Assembly: GCF_024498195.1 (NCBI RefSeq)
Contig: NZ_CP101824.1
Location: 558,001-622,000, forward strand
DNA length: 64,000 nt
Origin: Halovivax cerinus
GTDB taxonomy: Archaea > Halobacteriota > Halobacteria > Halobacteriales > Natrialbaceae
Reading direction: 5' to 3'
Shown here in pieces: positions 36,352 to 45,032 of this stretch. The notes under the pieces are model-generated. The model did not search any database. It saw only the letters and a list, made by a program, of their open reading frames with translations, and was not told where the DNA came from. The position numbers were made by a program, and so were the translations under genes. How positions within the stretch are numbered: position 1 is the stretch's first letter; each line of letters begins with the position of its first letter.

Positions 36352-36981
36352 ATGTCGAACGCACACGCCTCCGTTCAGCCACCGGATGCAGGAGATACAG
36401 CCCATCGGTTCTTCGTCATCCAGGAGCTACTGGGCACCCCAGAACTCGCACGGTTTTACACGGATATCCTGATCAACTCCCCCACGACAATCACGGCAGC
36501 CCGTGAGCGTCAGGACTTCTCTAAGAGTACCGCGTACAAGTACGCCAACATGCTGGAGGAGTTGGGCGTCGCTGAGGAGATGGACGAACACCAGGACGGC
36601 TCAGCACTCTGGCGTGCCGAACCTGTGAGTGGTGACTGGACCGATGAAATCACCCTTGAATTCGGCCCCGCCATTATCGCCGTCTACGGGGCAACAAGCG
36701 TTGACGACGATCTCGAACTCTACGTTGGCCGTCACGGGAAGGCGGCACTAGCACCTGCGGTGATGGGCACGATCAACTACCTGCAAGGCGAGACGACCCG
36801 CCGCGGTGTTGCCGACGACCTCAACATTCCCGCTGTCGAAGCCATCGCGGTCACGCAAGCAATTGAAAGAATCCTTGTCGTCGTGAAGGACTTCGTCCCG
36901 ACGCTCAGCAACGTTACCTTCGAGGTGGACGTTCACGAGCGAGCAATCGGACAGAGTCCATACCAGCATGCCGATGAGTGA
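36352..36981 (+). CDS. Winged-helix antitoxin/regulator
   Basis: A 209-residue protein. The N-terminal half is a winged helix (FYTDILINSPTTITAARERQDFSKSTAYKYANMLEELGVAEEM, recognition helix about residues 60-72). The C-terminal half (TLEFGPAIIAVYGATSVDDDLELYVGRHGKAALAPAVMGTINYL) matches a haloarchaeal pattern usually paired with a PIN-like toxin (I believe DUF7437, from memory). A toxin gene overlaps its end, and a dyad covers its start, so it is probably an autoregulated antitoxin. A decayed relative lies at 42930-43133. Confidence 0.85.
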   Translation: MSNAHASVQPPDAGDTAHRFFVIQELLGTPELARFYTDILINSPTTITAARERQDFSKSTAYKYANMLEELGVAEEMDEHQDGSALWRAEPVSGDWTDEITLEFGPAIIAVYGATSVDDDLELYVGRHGKAALAPAVMGTINYLQGETTRRGVADDLNIPAVEAIAVTQAIERILVVVKDFVPTLSNVTFEVDVHERAIGQSPYQHADE

Positions 36982-37525
36982 GGAACATCCGTCGCCGTTC
37001 CCAACAGCCCTCCTTCTCGATACGAGTTTCCTCAGAACCATCGGTGGAACCGAGAGTGACGCCTATCAGACCTTCATTCAGTACGTCAAAGCGGAGGAGG
37101 TTCAGTTGTATCTGACTCCCGGTGTCGTAGAGGAGGTTTCGGAACAACGAGGATACATCAGTATTGACTGGGTGGACCGGGCAGACACGACGGAGTGGAT
37201 CACTCTCCTTGATACTGTACAGCCGGGAGTTCGGGTCCATGATGGGCCGCGTGCTGGGGAGATCATGGACCGCATCCACGAACGACTGGCAAAATTCGAG
37301 CAGACGCCTCCAGATAAATTACGGAAAACAGATTCGGAGCTCCCAGCAGCGGCGGTAATGCTTCTGGGTTCAACATCGCATGAGTCTGTCGGGATTTTGA
37401 TTGACGACCGAAACGCCGAACGAGCAATTTCCGGTGTGATCAACAACACGTACTACGAAGGTCGGATCCGCGTACTCAGTATCTGGGATGCAGTCGAGTA
37501 CATGGAAAGGAGCAATCTTGGCTGA
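36968..37525 (+). CDS. PIN-like toxin
   Basis: A 185-residue protein overlapping the antitoxin by 14 bases; an ATG at 36974 would give an 8-base overlap. It opens with a PIN-type strand and Asp (TALLLDTSFLRTIGG), has TPGVVEEVSEQRGY (conserved E), and later SELPAAAVMLLGSTSHESVGILIDDRNAERA (conserved acidic cluster). PIN toxins are RNases that need Mg2+ held by these acidic residues. The gene pair is complete and should be functional. Confidence 0.85.
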   Translation: MPMSEEHPSPFPTALLLDTSFLRTIGGTESDAYQTFIQYVKAEEVQLYLTPGVVEEVSEQRGYISIDWVDRADTTEWITLLDTVQPGVRVHDGPRAGEIMDRIHERLAKFEQTPPDKLRKTDSELPAAAVMLLGSTSHESVGILIDDRNAERAISGVINNTYYEGRIRVLSIWDAVEYMERSNLG

Positions 37526-37771
37526 AGCCATAGACCGGCTATTTTAGGGTTGTTTGAACCCCCCACCGCTAGTGGAGAGGGCTAACGAAATTATATGACA
37601 CCCCTTTCTCGCGGCCTTAATTCAGGAACAAGGGGCCGTTAGTTCGGATACTTAGTTGCTGTTCAAGCCCGAAGTTGCAATGGTGTTTCCGTCTTCAACG
37701 GGAAGTGAATGGAGATTAAGACATGGGGATAGAGTGATCCGACACAGCGTCTTTAACGTACTGAAGAGTCC

Positions 37772-39331
37772 TTATGTTGGGTGAAGTTTCCCATCGGGAG
37801 ATTTGTAGAGATAGCCTCTATCAATCATTCTCTGAATATATTTCTCAGTTTTCTTCCCCTTGTTGAATTTACTCGTATCGAGCAGTCTCGATACGAGTTC
37901 ATTCCGGACGCATGGTTTACTTTTTAAGAACGTGTGCACAACGCTCTCTCGATCCGTTGAATGGGACCCTTTAATGCCTTGAGCAGCATCCTTGATGAGG
38001 TCAGTTCCCAAGAGTCGCTCTGCCTGGGCTTTGAAATTCCAATGAGCGTCCTTCATATCTTGATCAGTGACTTGTTCTCGCTTATCACTTCTCGCAAACT
38101 GCTGAGCAAGCCGGAGAAGGTTCTTATAGGTCTGTTCTGCCCTTAATTCTGCTAAATGATGAACGGTGTCATTGAACCCCATTTGTGGTAGGAAAATTTC
38201 CCAATCTTTCGTTAGATCTCGAATCCATTTCTCTTGGTCAGCTCGTTGATCCCCGACGTCTGGCATAACCTGTCTTGCTTCAACCACATTTATCCAGACG
38301 TCTTCATAATCAACAATACTATCATTGACTCTAGATAAATCAACATCGGCTTCTTTTAGCTCGTCAAAAGAACTAATAGTGATCTCGTTTTGAGTGAAGT
38401 GTTCTAGCGTGTCCTGAGCGACGTGAAGATCCCTGCCGCCATCCGGTACCACATTTCCTAAATATGAGTATTCACCGGGAAAGGTCGTCCGATGCTTTGC
38501 TTCCATATGCACATATTCATAGGAGTCTCCAGATTTTAACCCAACATGGGAATTTGCGTTGGGGATTTTCTCAGCTGTGTTATAGACGATCTTTCTACCA
38601 CGTCCCTTTGAGTGGCGTTCACTAAACCCGCTAGTATCACGGCTTGGAGGATTGTACTCTGTATACTCTGGAGGAAGGATTCTGGCCACTTGCTTATTCA
38701 AGGTTTTTGCAAACCTTGTCGTAGGACTTAATGAACAGGACCCTATGCCACCGGTACCCGTTATATTTTGAGGCGATGAAATCATCGGAGCATGGATAGA
38801 GTGAGTCATCAAATCATCGCCACCTAACCACTCGCCCAAAAGATCAAACATATCTATATCACTGGAGTTCACATTCTGATATAGATAATCGATAGATAGA
38901 GATTCAAAGTCTTCAACAATAATCGCGTCAGTACCATAAACGTCCCCTTTGAAAAGAACGATCTCCTTTTCTGGCTCAAATATCCTGATGAGGGAATAAT
39001 CATCAGGTAGCTGCATGTCTTCTGGGAAAAGTGCGAGTTTCTCTAGTTGAGCACTGTTTCTGAGTGCAGATGTGCCAAGGATTTTAAATCCCCGTTCGTT
39101 CACCTCTTTCTTCAATATTTTCGACATATCTACCGGAATCACATATGTGATGTATTCATCCAATTTGTCTCCACGATCTGCTTCTCGATATTTGGTATCC
39201 CACTGGCGAGCGTGCTCAATCCGCTCTCGTTCCGATTTTAGAAAGTCTTTATTAAGAAATCTATCTTTGGGGAGATTTGCAGAGGAGTCCGCAAACCACG
39301 GATAATACTCGGACCTCCTCAAACTTGGCAT
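37772..39331 (-). CDS. Unknown protein with MCM-like C-terminus
   Basis: A 519-residue protein. Residues about 375-425 (HHLAELRAEQTYKNLLRLAQQFARSDKREQVTDQDMKDAHWNF) look like the AAA+ lid of MCM helicases, and the last 75 residues (HTFLKSKPCVRNELVSRLLDTSKF...YIQRMIDRGYLYKSPDGKLHPT) like their winged helix. No Walker A or B is present upstream; the N-terminal 370 residues are of unknown fold, with a KGDVYGTDAIIV stretch. It therefore looks like a divergent or degenerate MCM relative, possibly viral. It lies in the AT-rich island with a gene-less 250-bp gap on its right flank. Confidence 0.75.
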   Translation of the reverse strand: MPSLRRSEYYPWFADSSANLPKDRFLNKDFLKSERERIEHARQWDTKYREADRGDKLDEYITYVIPVDMSKILKKEVNERGFKILGTSALRNSAQLEKLALFPEDMQLPDDYSLIRIFEPEKEIVLFKGDVYGTDAIIVEDFESLSIDYLYQNVNSSDIDMFDLLGEWLGGDDLMTHSIHAPMISSPQNITGTGGIGSCSLSPTTRFAKTLNKQVARILPPEYTEYNPPSRDTSGFSERHSKGRGRKIVYNTAEKIPNANSHVGLKSGDSYEYVHMEAKHRTTFPGEYSYLGNVVPDGGRDLHVAQDTLEHFTQNEITISSFDELKEADVDLSRVNDSIVDYEDVWINVVEARQVMPDVGDQRADQEKWIRDLTKDWEIFLPQMGFNDTVHHLAELRAEQTYKNLLRLAQQFARSDKREQVTDQDMKDAHWNFKAQAERLLGTDLIKDAAQGIKGSHSTDRESVVHTFLKSKPCVRNELVSRLLDTSKFNKGKKTEKYIQRMIDRGYLYKSPDGKLHPT

Positions 39332-39458
39332 AGTCCGTATTGAACATCAAACATAATAAAAATAAAGGCTAATTCTCACCACTATTCAAAATTTTGAGAT
39401 GAAAGTAATTCTGTCAGGAAATTGAGAAGACAGACCCATACACAAAATAATCCCAAAC

Positions 39459-39566
39459 TCAATCAGGTAATTCAAAGTCTATGGTTATATAGCTGCCACT
39501 CAGGGAGCCACTCGTCAACTCGGCAAGAAACGTCCTAATGGCCTCCTCACCGCTGAATACAGTCAT
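39459..39566 (-). CDS. Short frame after the regulator, probable truncated partner
   Basis: ATG 39566 follows the TAA of the regulator gene directly and encodes 35 residues (MTVFSGEEAIRTFLAEL...ELPD). Direct abutment suggests a real operon partner, but the product is too short for a known fold and ends where composition becomes AT-rich. It may be the start of a longer partner gene cut by a rearrangement. Confidence 0.45.
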   Translation of the reverse strand: MTVFSGEEAIRTFLAELTSGSLSGSYITIDFELPD

Positions 39567-40523
39567 TTATGCGACTCCGTACTGGTCTTTCAGCGCTGCG
39601 TATTCCTGAGCGCTCGGCAAGGAATTCCCCACCATCATCTCGTCGTCGGCGTCGGTTCCCTCGTTTATGAGACGATACATTCGAGATATCGTTGCGCCCA
39701 GACCGTACCAGGTCGCAGTCTCGGTGAGCGTTTCCTGTTCGATTCGTTCCTGTTCGATGAGGAGCATCGCGTAGCTCACGCGTCGGGAGTCGATGTCGAG
39801 GACGAGCGTATGGCAAACGATGTCCGCAAGGGTGAGATCGTCGTCTGGGGCGTACCAGAAGGCAGGTTCTCCTGCGAGGAAGAACTGCAGACCGTACCCC
39901 TGGAACTTCGCTAATCCAGTCACGTCCCAGTCGTCGGCGTTCTGGAGTGTGTCCGTGTCTTCGGAGGTCTGTACGTGGACGAGTGCGCGTTTCGGGTCAC
40001 ACCACGCAATCGTGGCGCTGGGTGCGAGTCGCCGAACGCGGTGGCGGTGGTCATGCCTGACGACGGCGATGGTGAATTCGAGTAAGGGGTGGAGGTCGTC
40101 GGCGAGTGCGTACTCTGGCCCGGCAGGTGCGAGCATCGCTCGGTTCTTCAACGGAGACAACGCTTTGTGGACGGCCTGTCGCGTAATCCCTAACCGGTCA
40201 GCGATCGTGGTGACGCGGCGTGGTTCATCGAGGTACCAGCAGACCTGTATCGTAGCCGGTGAGAGGAGATCCGCCCAGTCCACGTGCCCGAGGTTCGATG
40301 TCAGGTTCCGGTACGCTTCGACAACGGGATCGGTAGTAGCACGAACGACACGCTGGTTGTGCTGCGATCGGGATTCGCGCAGTACTCCGTTGTCAATCAA
40401 GTCGTCAGCGACGCGGTAGATCTGCTTGCGACTATACCCGGTTTCTGTGGCCAACTCTTGGGCAGTTACGTCTCGCCCGGAACTCAGCACGTCCAGAATA
40501 GCGAGTCCGGCCTTCGTAAACAT
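39567..40523 (-). CDS. Winged-helix regulator with tandem HTH units
   Basis: A 318-residue protein from ATG 40523 (MFTKAGLAILDVLSSG); an in-frame ATG 42 bases upstream is less likely. Two helix-turn-helix units are visible: TAQELATETGYSRKQIYRVADDL (about 20-42) and TTIADRLGITRQAVHKALSPL (about 105-125). The C-terminal half (WCDPKRALVHVQTSEDTDTL; TATWYGLGATISRMYRL) is an acidic sensor-like domain of unknown fold. The gene before it on the same strand is absent; the 35-codon frame follows it. Regulation of a lost or truncated neighbour is likely. Confidence 0.8.
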   Translation of the reverse strand: MFTKAGLAILDVLSSGRDVTAQELATETGYSRKQIYRVADDLIDNGVLRESRSQHNQRVVRATTDPVVEAYRNLTSNLGHVDWADLLSPATIQVCWYLDEPRRVTTIADRLGITRQAVHKALSPLKNRAMLAPAGPEYALADDLHPLLEFTIAVVRHDHRHRVRRLAPSATIAWCDPKRALVHVQTSEDTDTLQNADDWDVTGLAKFQGYGLQFFLAGEPAFWYAPDDDLTLADIVCHTLVLDIDSRRVSYAMLLIEQERIEQETLTETATWYGLGATISRMYRLINEGTDADDEMMVGNSLPSAQEYAALKDQYGVA

Positions 40524-40623
40524 CCTTGTAAACAATATTATTCTAACAGCTAAAAGGGACCCCATATTTTAGTTTACACGTCAGAGGGAGAGAAGGCTGG
40601 ATATGTCCGACACATATCTATCT

Positions 40624-42636
40624 GGCTCTGTTGAAATCCTTAGGGAGTGATATGTTTGCCTCTCCCTGCGGTCAATGTAGGCGTACTAGTGACCATCTTA
40701 CCTTCTTGTCATACCAGCCGATCGGACGGAGTGCTTCGTCTATTTTCGCTCGGTGCTCCGACGCCGATTCAACAGATAGCCCGCCCCGCCAAGTGCGCCG
40801 AGTGCGCCGACCGGCCAGTAGTCGGAAAGATGGCCATCCTCCTGATCGTTCGCCGGTTTCTCAACCGGGATTGTCAGTTCGGTCGCATCCTCGTAGACCC
40901 GTGCAGCCAGTGATAGTTCACCCGGCCACTCGGGAGCCGGGACAGTCGATTTAGCAGGACCCCTTTTGACGGTTCCGGACGCTTCTATCGTCTCCGATTC
41001 ACCATCCGTGAGTTCGATCGGCTCCTCGAAGGAATCCTGGCCATCGAAGTGTATTTGTCTCAACCCGTTCTCGTCGCCGTCGGTTGCAGCGGCATCGAAG
41101 TGGAGTGTTCGCCGTCCGACTTCGTCGCCGACGTTCGTGACGGTAATCTGTACCGTAATCTCGTCGCCCGTGACTACCGGGTTGGGGACGGCGTTGAGTT
41201 CGACGACGAACTCGGCCGGGGCGACGTCGGTGGACGCGGCCTCAGCCCAAGCGTGGTGGTGGCCCTGTGCGCCGAGCAGGACTCTCGAATCCACGCTTGA
41301 ACCGTGGACTCTTGCATCCAACGCGTAGACAGTGCCGTCCGTGTCAGCGACGTAGACCGTCCCGTCGACGACGATCGGCGCTGTGCGGATCTCGGCACCT
41401 GTCTCGAAGCGCCACCGCTCACTCCCGTCGGCGACATTGAGCGCGTACAGGGCCCCGTCGTCGCTCCCGACGAAGAGCGTGTTACCGGCTACCGTCGGTG
41501 AGGAGCGTACTTCACCGAGCCGTTCGAACCGCCACCGTTCCGTGTCCTCAGCGGTATCGAATGCGGCGACGATGCCGCCGTCTCCCTCGTAACTCTCACC
41601 ACCCACGTACACCGTTCCGTCGGCGACCGTCGGTGACGATAGGATACCCCAATCAGGGTTGTAGCGCAGACGCTCCTGCCCGCTGTCAGTGTCGAGGGCG
41701 TACATGAATCCGACGGTGCAAACGAAGAGAGTCCCGTCGGCCACCGTCGGCGATGTAAGAAATGGCTGCTCGACTTCATCAAAAAGCCACTCTTCGTCGC
41801 CGGTTTCGGCATCGTAGGCGTAGACGGTTCGGTACCCGCCAGCCGCATAGACGGTACCGTCGACGACCACTGGAGACATTTTCCCTCGCGGGTTTGGGCC
41901 TTCAGCCCACCGAAGTTTCCCGACCGCGCTGTTAAATGCGGCCACGCGACTCCCGTTCCCGAGATACACTGTTCCCTGAGACACCGCCGGCGACGAGAGG
42001 ACGTCCCCGCCATGATACCCGCGCTCCTCGGACCGCCACAGTTTCTCTCCCGTCTCCTGATCGAGCGCGAACACGCCACGTCTGGGGACGAAAACGGTGC
42101 CGTCGACGACTTCCAATGCACCGACTACCGGGGCGATTGGCACCCCGTCAGTACTCGAATCAAGCAAGTGGTGTTCGTAACGCCACCGTTCCTCGCCGCG
42201 GTCAGCGTCGAGTGCGTGGACTGCTCCATCACCGCTTAATGGGTCCGAGCAACAACGACTTCCAATAAATACGGTCCCTTCGACGACTGTCGGCGACGTC
42301 GGAAGCGAATACGTGGTCTCAAATCGCCAGCGCTCGTCACCGTCAGTCGATGTTCCATGAGCCCGGCCGACACGACCGATCGACGCGAGCCCGGCTCCCG
42401 CGGTCGTTAAAAGCACACGACGACGGGTCGGCCCTTGTCCAGCCGTCCCGTTTCCGGTCGGCACGGATACTGTGTTGCGCCGTTCCCTGTGAGGTGACGG
42501 CATCTGGTCTACGTTCTAACTTGTTGAGTATAAACCTTCGTTAGCGCAGGTAATAGCGAAACGGTCAATTCGCAGTTCTCATTGACCGGCTGTTTCAGAC
42601 AAGAATGTATCTGAAGAATAGGGTTTCAACAGAGCC
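40624..42636. mobile_element. Transposon-like unit with IS6-type ends and no transposase
   Basis: The left end GGCTCTGTTGAAATCC (from 40624) and right end GGGTTTCAACAGAGCC (to 42636) are inverted repeats; with two more outer bases they match at 17 of 18. The sequence GGCTCTGTTGAAA is typical of IS6-family ends. The flanking octamers, ATCTATCT (40616-40623) and AGCTATCT (42637-42644), match at 7 of 8, like an 8-bp target repeat with one change. The only gene inside is a GC-rich PQQ-propeller protein; no transposase is present. It would need an IS6 enzyme supplied elsewhere. Confidence 0.7.
40740..42503 (-). CDS. Tat-exported PQQ-like beta-propeller protein
   Basis: A 587-residue exported protein. 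The signal has a twin arginine (PTRRRVLLTTAGAGLASIG). Residues about 50-395 hold six to eight PQQ-type repeats with phrases such as VVDGTVYAADTDGTVYALDA, TVADGTLFVCTVGFMYALD and SSPTVAGNTLFVGS, forming a beta-propeller. About 415-540 look like a CARDB-type beta-sandwich (EITVQITVTNVGDEVGRRTL). A C-terminal segment (YWPVGALGALGGAGYLLNRRRS) anchors it. Such proteins bind surface partners or cofactors. It is much more GC-rich than the flanking island DNA and is bounded by transposon-like ends, so it entered separately. Confidence 0.92.
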   Translation of the reverse strand: MPSPHRERRNTVSVPTGNGTAGQGPTRRRVLLTTAGAGLASIGRVGRAHGTSTDGDERWRFETTYSLPTSPTVVEGTVFIGSRCCSDPLSGDGAVHALDADRGEERWRYEHHLLDSSTDGVPIAPVVGALEVVDGTVFVPRRGVFALDQETGEKLWRSEERGYHGGDVLSSPAVSQGTVYLGNGSRVAAFNSAVGKLRWAEGPNPRGKMSPVVVDGTVYAAGGYRTVYAYDAETGDEEWLFDEVEQPFLTSPTVADGTLFVCTVGFMYALDTDSGQERLRYNPDWGILSSPTVADGTVYVGGESYEGDGGIVAAFDTAEDTERWRFERLGEVRSSPTVAGNTLFVGSDDGALYALNVADGSERWRFETGAEIRTAPIVVDGTVYVADTDGTVYALDARVHGSSVDSRVLLGAQGHHHAWAEAASTDVAPAEFVVELNAVPNPVVTGDEITVQITVTNVGDEVGRRTLHFDAAATDGDENGLRQIHFDGQDSFEEPIELTDGESETIEASGTVKRGPAKSTVPAPEWPGELSLAARVYEDATELTIPVEKPANDQEDGHLSDYWPVGALGALGGAGYLLNRRRSTERK

Positions 42637-42929
42637 AGCTATCTCAAATACCTTGATACCCACATCCATCCGCACGGTTTGCTTAGTGAGTTTCGGACAT
42701 GGAATATGACTCCTGGATGAGAGTTGCGGATGCTAGATAAGTGTGAATACAGCAGAATTGTCGATCGTGTTGCTCTCTCCAGCAACGCAGGCCGTAAATG
42801 TATAAAGCCCAACCGGTTCGGGGTGACAAAATAACTGGTCGAAACACACGATCGAGCCGCTCTCTGAATGAAAACCAGTATCTGGGGTGTAGGTCGGAGC
42901 AGATCCTATTGGGCCAGTCATGGTTGCCA

Positions 42930-43133
42930 GTGTATGGCGCAGTCGAGCTGGACGACATCGAACTCTTCGTCGAGCGTAATGGGAAGCCGAAACTCAGTTC
43001 CGCTATCGCCCAGACCATCGAGTATCTCCGTGGAAACAGGAGTCACCGCGGCGCAGCGGACGCACCTAATGTCCCAGCCGTCGAAGGAATCGCAATCACG
43101 CAAGCGACCGAGATAATCGACTATCTGATGTAG
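42930..43133 (+). pseudogene. Relic of a second winged-helix antitoxin
   Basis: The frame to TAG 43133 reads VYGAVELDDIELFVERNGKPKLSSAIAQTIEYLRGN...NVPAVEGIAITQATEIIDYL, clearly related to residues 105-175 of the antitoxin at 36352. The DNA-binding half upstream is missing or scrambled, and the C-terminal end stops early. No toxin gene follows. It is therefore a truncated relic about 6 kb from the intact pair. Confidence 0.75.
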
Positions 43134-43236
43134 GATCTCAACATATCATTTCTGGCTGCTGAATCCGAGAGTTCGCTTCCCGACACGGCCCCAGAGACGC
43201 CCCAATTAACCCGTTGATCAATCCGTGCACTTCGAC

Positions 43237-43647
43237 TTAACCATCAACAGAACTGCCGTACATGGCTGAAAACTCCTTTTCGGCTAACAAGAGGGGCTCG
43301 ATCCCCTCAGTCAGTACGATCTCCCCGAAAATAGTTTCCCGATAAAACGTGGACACCGTCATTTCTCCCTTCTCCGTACGCATGCGTCGTTGAATAAGAC
43401 CAGCATCGAGAAGGTGATCGATATGGTCGGAGAGCGTACTGCTGTCCTCGGAAAGTTCCTCAGACAGATCTGATGGAGTGGTCTCCCCACCGTGGACAAG
43501 TCGGTAAAGAATCTCGAATCTAACTCGATGGCCTACAGCAGCGTACATTTGAATATACTCGTCGAGATTTAGAACACTGTTTGCTGGGAGAAGATCAGCT
43601 GGATCACTTGGATAGTCCCCGTTTTCACGAAGGGGGTCCGAGGGCAT
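43237..43647 (-). CDS. ArsR-like winged-helix regulator
   Basis: A 136-residue regulator (MPSDPLRENGDYPSDPADLLPAN). The winged helix is plain: YAAVGHRVRFEILYRLVHGGETTPSDLSEELSEDSSTLSDHIDHLLDAGLIQRRM, with the recognition helix at about residues 67-82, and a wing ending STFYRETIFGEIVL. It stands between a decayed antitoxin and the right-hand recombinase. It may control the recombinase or excision, by position only. Confidence 0.87.
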   Translation of the reverse strand: MPSDPLRENGDYPSDPADLLPANSVLNLDEYIQMYAAVGHRVRFEILYRLVHGGETTPSDLSEELSEDSSTLSDHIDHLLDAGLIQRRMRTEKGEMTVSTFYRETIFGEIVLTEGIEPLLLAEKEFSAMYGSSVDG

Positions 43648-43721
43648 CTTACCTCGTTATATAGATAATAGAGGTATAGACCTTCCTGGGTCAGCAAATG
43701 CTGAAAACAGGGGTCTTTAAG

Positions 43722-44735
43722 TTAGTCGTCAGGCAGGTAGCGGCGTCGCTGACGCATCTTCTCCAGTGAGGTACGCTGATCGTAGTGCCTGTCAAGCACA
43801 TCAGGGCTAACATCCATCCGATCGCTCACGATCGGTTTTGGCGTTTCCTGTTGGAGATGATAGGTAATCGAACCTCGTCTAATTGGGTGTGGGCTCAGCG
43901 AAGATGGACACGCATGGCACTGCGATGTCGGGATCGCTTCGCATTCATCCGGATCACGATCATGAGGACAGGGGTCCCCATACACGCACGGCCGGGTGAA
44001 TTGGTAAGCAATCGTTCGCCCTCGATTCCGACTCAACCGATCTCGACGGGTCGCAAACAACGGATTACGTCCCGCTTGATCAGTAACCCCAGGATGATTG
44101 ACCTCAAGCCAGTCATCTAGGATCGCACAGACCGAATCGGTTACTGCGACGAGCCGTTCACCATCTTTGCCGTTCTTCAGCGTTGACCCAGAATCCGGCC
44201 GATGAACCAACGCGAGATACTGATCGTCGGGATTGTAGTCCTCAATATCGAGTCCAACAGCAGCTCCTATCCGAAGGCCAGTATGCCAGAGTATCGCCAG
44301 TAACGCGTGTTCGAGTGCCGCGTACCTGTACTGCTCCAGATGATCCAGCATCTTCTTCGCCAGATCTGGGTCCAGCATCACCTCACGAGCATCATCCTCG
44401 GTCGTTTTCGGCAAAATGATCTGCTCGTCCAACCCCGATTCGACTGCGTCGATTGACGCTGCGAACCGAAGGAAGGCTCTGAGGGTTGCCAACTGACCCT
44501 TCATCGTCGCAGTAGCAACATCGTCTTCCTCACGGCGTTTAATTCGAAACTGGTGGATATCGCGTCCTGAGAAGTTGTTCATGTTCTCTATTCCTTCCTC
44601 CTCGCACCATTCGACGAACTGCTTGAGTCTGTATCCTTGCGACTGGATTGTAGCGTCGGCGAGTTCGTGGGCTCGTGCATCGAGGTACATCTGTCTGGCT
44701 GTGCGCGGATCGAGTGGTTCAAGATCGCTAGTCAT
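43722..44735 (-). CDS. Tyrosine recombinase/integrase at the island's right end
   Basis: A 337-residue integrase from ATG 44735 (MTSDLEPLDPRTARQMYLDA); the frame is open for 149 more codons upstream but without family character. Catalytic residues are R155 (HTGLRIGAAVGLDIED), K187 (STLKNGK), H283-x-x-R286 (SPHPIRRGSI) and Tyr318 (LDRHYDQRT). A probable zinc set (C250, C256, C265, C273, C276) precedes HxxR. It resembles the 14977 recombinase closely in order and motifs. The 18-bp putative attR is 108 bases upstream of its start, so it lies just inside the island and probably mobilises it. Confidence 0.93.
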   Translation of the reverse strand: MTSDLEPLDPRTARQMYLDARAHELADATIQSQGYRLKQFVEWCEEEGIENMNNFSGRDIHQFRIKRREEDDVATATMKGQLATLRAFLRFAASIDAVESGLDEQIILPKTTEDDAREVMLDPDLAKKMLDHLEQYRYAALEHALLAILWHTGLRIGAAVGLDIEDYNPDDQYLALVHRPDSGSTLKNGKDGERLVAVTDSVCAILDDWLEVNHPGVTDQAGRNPLFATRRDRLSRNRGRTIAYQFTRPCVYGDPCPHDRDPDECEAIPTSQCHACPSSLSPHPIRRGSITYHLQQETPKPIVSDRMDVSPDVLDRHYDQRTSLEKMRQRRRYLPDD

Positions 44736-44842
44736 GGTGGATCGAAGCGAAGACGAGAAGGAGTGTGCTTCTAAACAGGGGTTTTGAGGTCTGTTGTGTG
44801 CGTTATCGTATGGCTGACACCCCCGAAGAGTCTGGATTGTCC

Positions 44843-44860
44843 CCGACAGGGCCCATCCAG
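44843..44860 (+). repeat. 18-bp direct repeat, right copy (putative att)
   Basis: CCGACAGGGCCCATCCAG, identical to 16060-16077. It lies between the right-hand recombinase and the GC-rich core region, where composition changes. Together the two copies enclose about 28.8 kb. No tRNA gene overlaps it. Confidence 0.6.
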
Positions 44861-45032
44861 GGACTACTCGATTTGTGACCGTCCCCGGAAGTGCAGTTTT
44901 CGGGCGTTTCACCCACGTAACGCCCCGTTTTCCTGATTCGGAAATCGCCGGTTCGAAAGTGGAGCCCAGGTGGCGACCACCCGCGGGTCGCCGCCGTCTT
45001 GCGATTTCTATAGCCGTAAATTGGTGGTTAGT

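Noticed and set aside
36352-36981. A type I restriction or CRISPR-linked role for the winged-helix protein
   Set aside because: The overlapping PIN-like gene and the start-site dyad point to a toxin-antitoxin pair.
44843-44860. A tRNA gene as the integration target
   Set aside because: I looked for a tRNA-like fold near both 18-bp repeats and saw neither a TTCGA-type arm nor an acceptor stem.
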